Assembly: GCF_002001045.1 (NCBI RefSeq)
Contig: NZ_MUNR01000009.1
Span: 248,001-312,000, forward strand
DNA: 64,000 nt
Direction: 5' to 3'
Origin: Rhodanobacter sp. C01
Lineage (GTDB): Bacteria; Pseudomonadota; Gammaproteobacteria; Xanthomonadales; Rhodanobacteraceae
Shown in pieces: positions 44,562 to 52,687 of this stretch. The notes beneath the pieces were generated by a model. The model was not told where the DNA came from and did not search any database. It saw only the letters and a program-made list of their open reading frames with translations. The stretch's first letter is position 1; each line of letters begins with the position of its first letter. The position numbers and the translations under genes were made by a program.

Positions 44562-46499
44562 CTACAGCTCACGCACCACGCGGAAACCGACCCGGCCGCT
44601 GCGCACGTCGCTGTTGTTGCCCTGCCGGTAGGCGGAAACCACCTGATCCGGGGAGCTGCCCCACGAGCCGCCGCGAACCACGTGGGCGGTGCAGCCAGGA
44701 TTGAGCCACGCCGAGCCGTCGCCAGGCGCCCGCATGTAATTGTCATGCCAGCAGTCGCCCACCCACTCGGAAACGTTGCCGTTGATGTCGTACAGGCCGA
44801 AGGGATTGGGCGCAAAGCTCATCACCGGCGCTGGCCCCCAGTAGCCGTCGCGATAGCCGCGGAAAGCGTGGCTCCAACGGCGCCCGCTGCGCGAGCGATC
44901 GCCCGAGCCGGTGAGGTTTTCCACCGTATGTGTCGGCACACCGTCGCCCCACCAGTAGCGGGTGGTGGTGCCACCGCGCAGGGCATATTCGAACTCGGCC
45001 TCGCTGGGCAGCCGGTAGACCTTGCCAGTGCGCTGGCTGAGCCAGTCGGCGTAGGTCTTGGCGTCATTCCAGGAGATATTCACCACCGGCAGATTGTCAT
45101 CGGCCCTGTGCCCGGCATAGTCGTCCTGCCAGGTCGCGCTGGAATCGTCGCGCATCGCACCGCTGCGTTCGTCGTACACGCTGGCACCGCCAAGCTTCAC
45201 CGAATCGGGCACATAACCGCTGGCGCGCACGAATTCGCGGAACTGGCCCACGGTGATCGCGCTCTGCGCCATCGCAAACCCCTTGTCGATGGCCACCGCG
45301 TGCTGCGGCATCTGGGCATCATTGCGATCCTCGTCGCTGTCCGATGCGCCCATCTGGAAACTGCCGGTGGGGATCACCACCATCGACGGAGTCTTGCCGG
45401 GCAGGTCGACATAGCGATCGGTGAATACCTGGCCGGGTTTGTAGCTGGCGTACAGGCGCGCATTGGTCAGCTGTTCCTCAAACGCTGCCAGTGCCGCCAG
45501 CCCGGGATCGATCGCCTGCGCCTGCGCGGCCAGTTTGCCGGCCAGCGCGACATTGCCGGCATCCAGTGCGGAATGCGCCTGCGCCAGCACGCCGTTCGCG
45601 CGCTGCTCGCGCATGTCGTTGACGCGCTTGCGCACGTCCTGCATCTGCTGCGAACCGGAGCGGATCGCATCGGCCTCGGCCAGCTGCTTGTCCGCACCGG
45701 TAAAATCGTTCTGCGCTACTGCAGCAAGCGCCCGATCGAGCACGGCGCGCTGCACGTCGAAGATGCCCTGCTCCGCCACCGCATTCTGCGGATCCAGTTG
45801 CTGCACCTGGTGATAAAGGTCCAGCGCGCTTTCACCGCCGGGCTGATCCGCGTTGCCCTGCTTCAGCAGGGCAGCGGCCTTGGCCAGCATCGGCCGCACC
45901 TTGGCCAGCGTTTTCAGGCTCGCTTCAAGCTGTGCCACATCGTCGGCGGCATCCGGCAGCGTGCGCAATGCATCGAGCAGATCCTGTGCCGAGTCGGCAT
46001 CGCCCACCGCGATGTCCTGATCGATCTCCGCCACCAGGCGCACGCGCACATCGAACAGGCCTTGCGTGGCACGGCGACTGTCCGGCTTCTCCTTCAGCGC
46101 CTCCTCGTACAGCGCGGCGGCGCTGTCCTTGTCGCCCGCCAGCTGGCCGGCATGCAGCGCCTTGGCGGCGCGCGACAGCAACTCGCGCACGGCGGGCGGA
46201 TCGGCACTGAGCTGTTCGGGCAGATGGGCATTCCTGCCGCTGCGTGCCGCGATCACCGCCGCCGGTGCCAGCGTCAGTGGCGGTCCGGCGTTGAGTTCGA
46301 CAATCGCAGATACCTGCTCCGGCTGCTGCGTACTGCCTGGCAGCGTCGCACCCATCGACATCGAGCGGCGCGGCGCCTCGGCCGGATTGACGTGGAATAC
46401 CCGTGGAAAGAAGTGATAGACCAGCGCGCATCCCAGCACGACCACGCCAAGTGCCCCACCCAGGGTGCGCTGACGGTGCAGGGTGGCATTGCTTGGCAT
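44562..46499 (-). CDS. Membrane-anchored formylglycine-generating-enzyme (SUMF1)-like protein
   Basis: 645 residues. One N-terminal membrane helix (about 13-30) is followed by a long helical, TPR-like periplasmic region (about 95-370) rich in Ala/Asp. The C-terminal FGE-sulfatase domain (from about 380) has MVVIPTGSFQMGASDSDEDRNDAQMPQHAV, WNDAKTYADWLSQRTGKVYRLPSEAEFEYALRGG and GGSWGSSPDQVVSAYR. Many bacterial members of this family are not true cysteine oxidases; the paired active-site cysteines are not evident, so a structural or lectin-like role is possible. No sulfatase gene is nearby. Confidence 0.82.
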   Translation of the reverse strand: MPSNATLHRQRTLGGALGVVVLGCALVYHFFPRVFHVNPAEAPRRSMSMGATLPGSTQQPEQVSAIVELNAGPPLTLAPAAVIAARSGRNAHLPEQLSADPPAVRELLSRAAKALHAGQLAGDKDSAAALYEEALKEKPDSRRATQGLFDVRVRLVAEIDQDIAVGDADSAQDLLDALRTLPDAADDVAQLEASLKTLAKVRPMLAKAAALLKQGNADQPGGESALDLYHQVQQLDPQNAVAEQGIFDVQRAVLDRALAAVAQNDFTGADKQLAEADAIRSGSQQMQDVRKRVNDMREQRANGVLAQAHSALDAGNVALAGKLAAQAQAIDPGLAALAAFEEQLTNARLYASYKPGQVFTDRYVDLPGKTPSMVVIPTGSFQMGASDSDEDRNDAQMPQHAVAIDKGFAMAQSAITVGQFREFVRASGYVPDSVKLGGASVYDERSGAMRDDSSATWQDDYAGHRADDNLPVVNISWNDAKTYADWLSQRTGKVYRLPSEAEFEYALRGGTTTRYWWGDGVPTHTVENLTGSGDRSRSGRRWSHAFRGYRDGYWGPAPVMSFAPNPFGLYDINGNVSEWVGDCWHDNYMRAPGDGSAWLNPGCTAHVVRGGSWGSSPDQVVSAYRQGNNSDVRSGRVGFRVVREL

Positions 46500-46601
46500 G
46501 GATGGGCGTCCTTGGTGTGGCCTGTTATCGTGCGCTGCTCACCATAGGCACAAACTGCCGGCAGGGCAATGCACGCCCTGCGTCTTTCCAAAGGAATACC
46601 G

Positions 46602-47717
46602 ATGTCATTGCCCGAGCCGGCCACCGCCGAATGGATCGATCACCGCGACACGCTGCAGGCGTGGCTTGCCGCCGTGCCCGCGGACGCGGCCATCGGCCTC
46701 GACACCGAGTTCATGCGCCGGAACACGTTCTATCCGCAACTGGCGTTGCTGCAGCTGGGCTGGAACGGTCGACATGCGCTGATCGACCCATTGGCGTTCG
46801 ACATCGGTGACGCACTGCAACCGCTGCTAGGCACCGGCCCGGCGGTCACCGTCATGCACAGTGCCAGCGAGGATCTGGAAACCCTCGCGCCGCTGTTGCC
46901 GGATGGTCCGCATACCTTGTTCGACACGCAGATCGCCGCCGCTTTCGTCGGCATGGGCTTGGGCATCAGCTATCGCGCCCTGGTCGCCGAGCTGGCCGGC
47001 GCAGAGCTGGACAAGGGCGAAACCCGCTCGGACTGGATGCAGCGCCCGCTCACCGATTCGCAACGCAGCTACGCCGCGCTGGACGTGGTGTACCTGAAGA
47101 CCATCCACGAGCAATTGGCCGAACGCCTGCAGCAGCGCGGACGCAGCACCTGGCATGCGGAGGATTGCGAGCGTCTGAAACGCCGCGCCAGCCATCGCGA
47201 CGGCGACCCGCAACCGCAACGGGCCATGCGCGGCGCCGCCGACTGGCAGTCAGCACAGCAGGCCCTGCTGCGCCGCCTGCTGGTGTGGCGCGACCGCAGC
47301 GCACGCCGGATCGACGTGCCGCGTCCGTGGCTGCTCGACGACACGCTGGCACTGAGCCTGGCGCAGCAACCACCCGCCAGCCTCAACGAGCTCGAACAGC
47401 GTGGCCGCGGCCAGCGTGCCTTGCGTTCGGCGCAACGTAGCGAGCTGTTCGCCCTGCTCGCCGAAGCGGTCAGCGCCGATGAAATCGACACTACGATGCG
47501 CATCCCCGGTCATCCACAGGGCGAGGCGAAGAAGGCACTCGCCGGCATGAAGCAGGTGGTCGATACCCTCGCGGGCGAACTGGATCTGCCGCCTGGCCTG
47601 CTGTGCTCGCGCAAGGCGCTGGAAGAGTACGTGGTCACCGCCGAATGGCCCGACCTGCTCGATGGCTGGCGCCATGACGTACTGCACGACCGCCTCGCCA
47701 ACCTGCTGCCCGGCTGA
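46602..47717 (+). CDS. rnd: Ribonuclease D
   Basis: 371 residues. The DEDD exonuclease domain starts GLDTEFMRRNTFYPQLALLQLG (D34, E36), with SASEDLE and the YAALDVVYL motif later, followed by the two HRDC domains. It trims the 3' ends of tRNAs and other stable RNAs. An AAAGGAA site precedes the ATG at 46602, and 11 in-frame upstream codons are not used. It is divergent from the FGE-like gene and upstream of tRNA-Ala. Confidence 0.94.
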   Translation: MSLPEPATAEWIDHRDTLQAWLAAVPADAAIGLDTEFMRRNTFYPQLALLQLGWNGRHALIDPLAFDIGDALQPLLGTGPAVTVMHSASEDLETLAPLLPDGPHTLFDTQIAAAFVGMGLGISYRALVAELAGAELDKGETRSDWMQRPLTDSQRSYAALDVVYLKTIHEQLAERLQQRGRSTWHAEDCERLKRRASHRDGDPQPQRAMRGAADWQSAQQALLRRLLVWRDRSARRIDVPRPWLLDDTLALSLAQQPPASLNELEQRGRGQRALRSAQRSELFALLAEAVSADEIDTTMRIPGHPQGEAKKALAGMKQVVDTLAGELDLPPGLLCSRKALEEYVVTAEWPDLLDGWRHDVLHDRLANLLPG

Positions 47718-47778
47718 GCCCAACTCGCACAGGTCTTGGCTAACCCCTGCACACGCTGCTAACATTTGTCGCTTCCGT

Positions 47779-47854
47779 GGGGCGGTAGCTCAGCTGGGAG
47801 AGCGCCACGTTCGCATCGTGGAGGTCGTGGGTTCGATCCCCATCCGCTCCACCA
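47779..47854 (+). tRNA. tRNA-Ala (anticodon CGC)
   Basis: 76 nt with encoded CCA. The acceptor GGGGCGG pairs with CCGCTCC (one G-U). The anticodon stem CCACG/CGTGG encloses TTCGCAT with anticodon CGC. D-arm and T-arm (GTTCGATCC) are canonical. The integron cassette array begins about 365 bp downstream, but no copy of its 3' end was found there. Confidence 0.96.
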
Positions 47855-47889
47855 CGGAATGATTCACCAGTGTCACGCAATACCCCTGA

Positions 47890-47916
47890 AACCGCGCTAC
47901 GGCGCGGTTTTTCTTT
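47890..47916 (+). terminator. Terminator after tRNA-Ala
   Basis: AACCGCGC, TACG loop, GCGCGGTT, then TTTCTTT. A canonical Rho-independent terminator. Confidence 0.92.
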
Positions 47917-48219
47917 GACTAGACGTCCAGTAAGGCTCCCCGGACCGCATCCTCACGCAACGCTGGGCAATCCGTCTGGTGCGCGCCGATGTTATATCTG
48001 CGCGCTCTGACTAATCGCGCCGAGCTCCCCACTGCTAAGGAATCGCCCTTGCCACCCACATTGCGCGGATGTGCGAGAACCAGTCTGCTGGATCCGGTTA
48101 TGCGTCCGGTTGTTAGCCGGACACAGCACGGATAAGCTCCCGTTGAATCAGGGTATTGTGTCGGATTCCGGAATGTAACCAAGGATGTATAGCAGGACCC
48201 TTGGGTCCGTTTATTAGTA
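47917..48219. other. Non-coding stretch before the cassette array, possible attI region
   Basis: No recognisable gene on either strand. A minus-strand open frame of 87 codons (47919-48182) has no tyrosine-recombinase features. GTTAGCC at 48112-48118 and GTTATAT near 47986 look like recombination core sites but have no attC-like partner. The AT-rich TTTATTAGTA immediately before the first cassette core differs from the attC left arms found downstream, which is what an attI site would look like. The integrase gene expected here is absent. Confidence 0.4.
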
Positions 48220-48226
48220 GTTAGGC
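48220..48226 (+). other. Recombination core GTTAGGC at the start of cassette 1
   Basis: Matches the integron core GTTRRRY exactly and is the perfect reverse complement of GCCTAAC at 48556-48562, the R'' of the same cassette. It therefore marks the 5' junction of the first cassette with attI or with an older site. Confidence 0.75.
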
Positions 48227-48229
48227 CGC

Positions 48230-48532
48230 ATGAACAACCTCGCTACTGACGTACTGCTTTTCACTACGCTGGCCTTCTTCGGCGTGCACGTCGTGCTCGT
48301 AGGAATCCTCACGCCAAAATTACCAGCGGCGTCGCAGCAAGTTCTTTGCGCATGGGCCAGTGTCCGCGGCGGCCACGTCCTCTCTCTCAAGCTCAAATAT
48401 CTGCTGCCTTGGGTTTCCTTACCGCCTCTCTCAAGAGGCTTGTTTTGGCTTCTTAGGGCGGCCCAAGCATCGGTTTCAATTGCTATGCTGTCGCTACTTG
48501 CCATGATCCTTTCGGGCTTTGCAACGGCGTAG
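48230..48532 (+). CDS. Cassette 1: small membrane protein of unknown function
   Basis: 100 residues. It starts 3 bp after the GTTAGGC core, without a Shine-Dalgarno site, as is common for cassette genes. Hydrophobic segments are about 6-27 (VLLFTTLAFFGVHVVLVGIL) and 80-99 (ASVSIAMLSLLAMILSG), with a basic middle region. No family is recognised. Small membrane proteins are frequent in chromosomal integrons. Confidence 0.7.
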   Translation: MNNLATDVLLFTTLAFFGVHVVLVGILTPKLPAASQQVLCAWASVRGGHVLSLKLKYLLPWVSLPPLSRGLFWLLRAAQASVSIAMLSLLAMILSGFATA

Positions 48533-48555
48533 CACCATCGGCTGCGCGCGGTGCG

Positions 48556-48612
48556 GCCTAACATCTCGTTCAAGGCGGACGGCTTCGCCGCCGCTTAACT
48601 CCAGCGTCAGAT
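48556..48612 (+). repeat. attC site 1
   Basis: R'' GCCTAAC at 48556-48562 and R' GTCAGAT at 48606-48612 (third base deviates from GTTRRRY). The arms are TCGTTCAAGGCGG and CCGCTTAACTCCAGC, with a GGCTTCGCC hairpin centre. The layout closely follows the well-known 60-bp attC of aadA-type cassettes. Confidence 0.9.
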
Positions 48613-48617
48613 GGCCA

Positions 48618-49426
48618 ATGCCGAAGTTTGTCCCAAACGGGTACTGTATTTACTGCCCAAATCCCAGCGATTCGGATGAGCACATCATCCCATATGCGCT
48701 TAATGGCAACTATGTCCTTAAATCAGCCAGTTGCTCCGAGTGCCGTAACATAACGAGTGCCGTAACATAACTAGCAAGTTTGAACTTGCATTGCTTCGCG
48801 GATCGCTGGCCCAGTTACGAGTTGAGCATAAGTTCCAGACAAGGCATCCACAAAAGCGACCAAAATCATTTCCCCTATTGGTCACAAAGGCAGGGCGTGA
48901 GTCTCAGGTGGACGCCTCGCCTGACGCCCACCCTCTGGTGTTGACCCTACCTCTTTTCCCGAAACCCAAGCTTCTGTCCGGAAACGCAAGTGATCGGCAG
49001 CTAAGGCCAGCCAGAGTTGTGGCTTTTCACTTGAACTCTATTGATGCCGTTATATCAGCTCATAACGTAGATACAGTTGCCACTGTTCATAGCTTGCAGC
49101 ATGTCGAACTGGCAAGACTCCTTGCAAAAGCGGCATATGGCTTCATGGTCGGCGAGCTCGGAATACATCGAGTTAAGGGCAGCTACTTGTTGCCCATAAT
49201 ATTTGGAGACATGAGTTCAGCAGGCCTTTACATCGGCTCCTTCGACGAGATGGCTATCACAGACACAGGCGATCCGGCTCTTAGCTATCAGTCATACCGT
49301 TTGCCATCCAGCCTAGGCGGCGGCGAGATCGCGGTAATCATTATGCGGCTACTGCCGCACATGAAGGAGAATCCGGCGTACATTGTTCTATGTGACTTGC
49401 ATGAAAAGCACAACGACATCATCTAA
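48618..49426 (+). pseudogene. Cassette 2: HNH-type nuclease gene interrupted by a 17-bp duplication
   Basis: The first 51 codons encode MPKFVPNGYC then IYC, DEHIIPYALNGN and ASCSEC, giving C10, C13, H22, C39 and C42, the CxxC-DEH-CxxC pattern of zinc-binding HNH endonucleases. A tandem duplication of GAGTGCCGTAACATAAC (48738-48771) shifts the frame, producing a stop at 48768-48770. Removing one copy restores a continuous 263-residue protein through to the TAA at 49424, which sits inside the next attC core. The remaining 210 residues match no domain I recognise. It is either inactivated or switched off reversibly. Confidence 0.8.
48738..48771 (+). repeat. Perfect 17-bp tandem duplication inside the HNH cassette gene
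   Basis: GAGTGCCGTAACATAAC occurs twice with no spacer (48738-48754 and 48755-48771). The unit is not a multiple of three, so it causes the frameshift. Perfect identity implies a recent slippage event. Confidence 0.95.
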
Positions 49427-49477
49427 CAATTCGTTCAAGGCGGACGGCTTCGCCGCCGCTTAGCTCCAGCGTTAGCC
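49421..49477 (+). repeat. attC site 2
   Basis: R'' ATCTAAC (49421-49427) includes the TAA stop of the HNH gene. R' is GTTAGCC (49471-49477). The arms and the GGCTTCGCC centre are the same as attC 1 apart from scattered changes such as CTTAGC for CTTAAC. Confidence 0.92.
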
Positions 49478-49481
49478 GGCT

Positions 49482-49787
49482 ATGTTGAAAATCACGCAAA
49501 AAACCAGAAATCAAATCTTCTACGCTGGAGTCGTGCTCGCGCTGGCTGGCGGAGGGTTGGCGTACTGGGCGTTTCAACGCTACAACACGTTGCCAAACTA
49601 TTTGCGCATCGCCGTCCTTATCCCTTTACTCTGTTCCTACCCCATGCTGATCGTCGACAAATATCGTGACTGGGCCTCTGTCCAAGGGATCGCTCGCGGG
49701 TATGCAATTGGCGCGCTTATCGGGCCTCCTCTCCTTTTGGTAGGGTGTCTCATTTGGCTGGTCGTAGCTCCTGATGCGCGCGGCTAA
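49482..49787 (+). CDS. Cassette 3: small integral membrane protein of unknown function
   Basis: 101 residues, three likely helices: about 12-30 (IFYAGVVLALAGGGLAYWA), 41-57 (LRIAVLIPLLCSYPMLI) and 75-95 (IGALIGPPLLLVGCLIWLVV). It starts 4 bp after the GTTAGCC core, and its TAA lies within the following attC R'' core, so the cassette is fully packed. No family is recognised. Confidence 0.75.
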   Translation: MLKITQKTRNQIFYAGVVLALAGGGLAYWAFQRYNTLPNYLRIAVLIPLLCSYPMLIVDKYRDWASVQGIARGYAIGALIGPPLLLVGCLIWLVVAPDARG

Positions 49788-49838
49788 CATTTCGTTCAAG
49801 GCGGACGCCTCCGGCGCCGCTTAACTCCAACGTCAGGT
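49782..49838 (+). repeat. attC site 3
   Basis: R'' GGCTAAC (49782-49788), reverse complement of the cassette 3 entry core GTTAGCC. R' is GTCAGGT (49832-49838). The centre GCCTCCGGC differs from the other two sites while keeping the hairpin, a compensatory change showing selection on structure. Confidence 0.9.
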
Positions 49839-49851
49839 GCCAACAAATCCC

Positions 49852-50253
49852 ATGTCATCTCACGGCATCGTCAGGCTGGAGAGCCCGTATCCATTCGCTG
49901 ATACCGTGCAGCGGCTGCTCGCCGCCTTCGCCGAGAAAAGCATCAAGGTCTTCGCAACCATTGATCAGCAAGCAGAGGCTCGGGCCGTCGGTTTGGCGAT
50001 GCCTCCGACCACGCTGATCGTCTTCGGCAATCCGAAGGCGGGCACACCGCTCATGCTCGCCAATCCGCAAGTGGGCGTCGATCTGCCGCTGAAGGTACTG
50101 GTGTGCGAGCCTGAGCCAGGCCAGGTCGCGGTGTTCTTTACCGCCGCGTCGGAGCTTGTCGAACGGCATTCCCTTTCGCCTGAATTGGCCGCCGGCCTGG
50201 TTCCGGCTGAGCGCCTGATTGCAGCTGTCATCGGAAAGAGCATCGGCGCCTGA
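49852..50253 (+). CDS. Cassette 4: DUF302 domain protein
   Basis: 133 residues. The DUF302 core is clear: ESPYPFADTVQRLLAAFAEKSIKVFATIDQQAEA followed by TLIVFGNPKAGTPLMLANPQVGVDLPLKVLV. The family is widespread, often linked to redox or metal stress, without a proven reaction. The start is the ATG at 49852, 13 bp past the attC 3 core; a GTG at 49837 is possible. No attC follows, so the cassette is now fixed in the chromosome. Confidence 0.85.
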   Translation: MSSHGIVRLESPYPFADTVQRLLAAFAEKSIKVFATIDQQAEARAVGLAMPPTTLIVFGNPKAGTPLMLANPQVGVDLPLKVLVCEPEPGQVAVFFTAASELVERHSLSPELAAGLVPAERLIAAVIGKSIGA

Positions 50254-50279
50254 CTAGTAGGCAAGTGAACAACCGAGCG

Positions 50280-50483
50280 CTACACCCTGACGAACCAGGG
50301 TATCGCCATCAGCGCAGCCCCGATGGCGATCAACAGGAAAGTGCCGGACACGAAATACGGAAACGTCATCAGCGCCAGCCCGCATACCAGTGGAACGATC
50401 GCCCGTTGCTTTTTGCCGTACACGAAGAAGCCGAGCCCGACCGACCCGAACAGTACGCCCCAGAGTAGTGTCGCTGTGCTCAA
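50280..50483 (-). CDS. Small membrane protein, two to three helices
   Basis: 67 residues, mostly hydrophobic: TLLWGVLFGSVGLGFFVYGKKQRAIVPLVCGLALMTFPYFVSGTFLLIAIGAALMAIPWFVRV. The G-x-G-x-F-V-Y-G-K-K-Q-R turn resembles a conserved small protein, sometimes labelled amino acid transport protein, in Xanthomonadales. The start would be TTG at 50483, with no clear ribosome-binding site. It lies tail-to-tail with the last integron cassette. Function unknown. Confidence 0.65.
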   Translation of the reverse strand: MSTATLLWGVLFGSVGLGFFVYGKKQRAIVPLVCGLALMTFPYFVSGTFLLIAIGAALMAIPWFVRV

Positions 50484-50698
50484 GACAAGCTGACCGGCTT
50501 TGGCCTGGATGGCAGGATCCTACACCAACGCCGGAGCGGCAGACTCGAGTGCATATGCCGGCACGCACTTCTCCAGAAGCCGGAGAACGTGCCAATCTCT
50601 GCGCCGGGAATCTGTTTACGGATATCCATTTTCAGTACTGCCTGATGGCATGGACGACATGCCATCGGACAGATCGCGCATTCGGGTCGGGAGTTTTC

Positions 50699-52687
50699 AT
50701 GAAGTCTTCGGCATATTTCGCCTTTGCAACCTGCTTCGCTCTCGCGCTGCCGCTGTCGGCTCATGCCGCCGCGACTGTTTCGACGTTCCAGTTGAGCGAT
50801 TTGCAGAAGATCGTGAATCTGGGCGAGCCGAGGATTTCGCCGGATGGCAAACGCATCGCGGTCGTCGTGTCGACGCCGGACTGGAAGTCCGACAAGAGCA
50901 AGCAGGAAATCGACCTCGTGGACACCGCCAGCGGCACGCGGCGCATGCTGACCTGGAAACGCGAGGGTGTCTCGTCGCCACGCTGGTCGCCGGACGGTAC
51001 GCGGCTGGCCTTCATCGCCGATGATGCAGAGACCAAGCAAGGGCAGCTGTTCGTGATGCCGATGGACGGCGGTGATGCGCAGCGCATCACTGACATCAAG
51101 CGCGGCGTGGACTCGTTCAGCTGGAGCCCGGACGGCAAGCAGATCGCGTTCGTCAGCGAAGACGAACCAGCCAATGCGAAAGCCATCAAGGAACACGACG
51201 ACGCGTTCCAAGTGACCGACAACCACTTTCTCACCCGCGAGGCACTTACCCCCTGGCATCTGTGGGTCGTGCCCAGCGCAGGCGGCGCAGCGAAACGACT
51301 CACCCAGGGCAGCTACAGCCTGCAGACCGACCAGCAGGACGACACACCGGAACCGGCATGGAGTCGCGACGGCCGCAGCATCGCGTTCGTCCGTTTTCCC
51401 GGCCCCTACTGGGGACCATCGTTCCACTCGGTGATCGCTTCGGTGGATGCCAGCGGTGGCGAACCACGCACCCTGGTGTCGGATGAAGGATCGGCCAACG
51501 TCATCTATGCGCCGGACAGTGACAACTTCGCCTTCGTGCGCCCGCGCAACGGCGACCAGAACAACGGCAATGCAGTCTACGTGACGACCGGCGGCAACAC
51601 GCGTGACGTCACCCAGGCGCTGGCGCGCAACCTCAACAGCTATGCATGGCTGCCGCGCGGCAAGTCGCTGCTGCTGGCCGCCGAGGATGGCACCCACTCG
51701 GTGCTGTGGGAGCAGCCGTTGTCGGGAACCGCAAAGAAGCTCGATCTCGGCGAAGTGGAAGCCGGTGCCGATGTAAGCGTCTCGAAAACCGGCGCACTGG
51801 CCTTCATCGGCAGCACCACGACGCACCCAGGCGAGCTGTACGTGATGGACTCGGTGGGCGCGAAGCCCCGTCGGCTCACCAACATCAATACGTTCGTCGA
51901 CAACCTGTCGCTGGGCCGCACCGAATCGGTCGAGTGGCAGGGACCAGACGGTTTCCACGAGGATGGCGTACTGACCTATCCGGTGGGCTACGAGCACGGA
52001 CAAACCTATCCGCTGGTGCTGGTGATCCACGGTGGCCCGGAAGCGGCTTCCACCGTGAGGTTCTCGCCGCTGACGCAGCTGCTGGCCGCGCAGGGCTTCG
52101 TGGTATTCCAGCCGAACTACCGTGGCAGCACCAATCTCGGCGATGCCTACCAGCACGCGATCTTCCGCGACACCGGCGTGGGCCCCGGCAATGACGTGAT
52201 GGCCGGCGTGGCCGCGGTGCAGAAGCTCGGCATCGTCGACGCGCAGCGCATCGGCGTCACCGGCTGGTCGTACGGCGGCTACATGACGACCTGGCTGACG
52301 GGTCATTACCCGATCTGGAAGGCCGCCGTCTCCGGTGCGGCGCTGACCGACTGGGTGATGGACTACACCGTGTCGTACTACCAGACCGGCGACACCTATT
52401 TCTTCGGCGGCTCGCCGTGGATGGCGAAGTACAAGGACATCTGGCGCGAACAGTCACCGATCACCTATGCGCACAACGTCACTGCACCGACCCTGATCAT
52501 GGGCGACGTGGGCGATCCCAACGTGCCGCTGCTGAACAGCTACGAGTGGTACCACGCGCTGCGCGACAACGGGGTGCAAGTCGAGTTCTATGCCTACCCG
52601 GTCGACACACATTTCCCGAAGGACATCGTGCGCACCACCGACGTGTACCGCCGCTGGGTAGGCTGGATGACGCAGCATCTGAAATGA
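50699..52687 (+). CDS. S9-family serine peptidase (prolyl oligopeptidase/acylaminoacyl peptidase type)
   Basis: 662 residues. The signal peptide is MKSSAYFAFATCFALALPLSAHA. The N-terminal beta-propeller has WD40-like PD40 repeats (for example SPRWSPDGTRLAFIAD and FSWSPDGKQIAFVSE) over about 35-390. The C-terminal alpha/beta-hydrolase domain has the triad S524 in GWSYGGYM, D606 in GDVGDPNVP and H638 in VDTHFP. It cleaves peptides in the periplasm. The ATG at 50699 is preceded by GGGAG; the frame is open much further upstream without signal-peptide logic. Confidence 0.92.
   Translation: MKSSAYFAFATCFALALPLSAHAAATVSTFQLSDLQKIVNLGEPRISPDGKRIAVVVSTPDWKSDKSKQEIDLVDTASGTRRMLTWKREGVSSPRWSPDGTRLAFIADDAETKQGQLFVMPMDGGDAQRITDIKRGVDSFSWSPDGKQIAFVSEDEPANAKAIKEHDDAFQVTDNHFLTREALTPWHLWVVPSAGGAAKRLTQGSYSLQTDQQDDTPEPAWSRDGRSIAFVRFPGPYWGPSFHSVIASVDASGGEPRTLVSDEGSANVIYAPDSDNFAFVRPRNGDQNNGNAVYVTTGGNTRDVTQALARNLNSYAWLPRGKSLLLAAEDGTHSVLWEQPLSGTAKKLDLGEVEAGADVSVSKTGALAFIGSTTTHPGELYVMDSVGAKPRRLTNINTFVDNLSLGRTESVEWQGPDGFHEDGVLTYPVGYEHGQTYPLVLVIHGGPEAASTVRFSPLTQLLAAQGFVVFQPNYRGSTNLGDAYQHAIFRDTGVGPGNDVMAGVAAVQKLGIVDAQRIGVTGWSYGGYMTTWLTGHYPIWKAAVSGAALTDWVMDYTVSYYQTGDTYFFGGSPWMAKYKDIWREQSPITYAHNVTAPTLIMGDVGDPNVPLLNSYEWYHALRDNGVQVEFYAYPVDTHFPKDIVRTTDVYRRWVGWMTQHLK

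Larger units (their letters stand above)
48220..50253 (+). mobile_element. Integron gene-cassette array without integrase (CALIN-like)
   Basis: Four short plus-strand genes are separated by three attC sites of 57 bp that are nearly identical in their arms. Each cassette's first 7 bases are the reverse complement of its own R'' core. Cassette 1 opens with GTTAGGC and closes with GCCTAAC. Cassette 2 has GTCAGAT and ATCTAAC (one mismatch). Cassette 3 has GTTAGCC and GGCTAAC. This is the expected signature of cassettes inserted as circles. No intI is present in the window. The last cassette (DUF302) has lost its attC. The cassettes are visibly less GC-rich than the flanks. Confidence 0.88.

Noticed and set aside
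47919..48182. Minus-strand 87-codon open frame at the place where an integron integrase would be expected
   Set aside because: Contains none of the tyrosine-recombinase motifs and does not resemble an IntI N- or C-terminus; composition looks random.
47830..50300. Cassette array as a tRNA-Ala-integrated island
   Set aside because: No second copy of the tRNA-Ala 3' end was found beyond the array, and attC sites explain the structure better.
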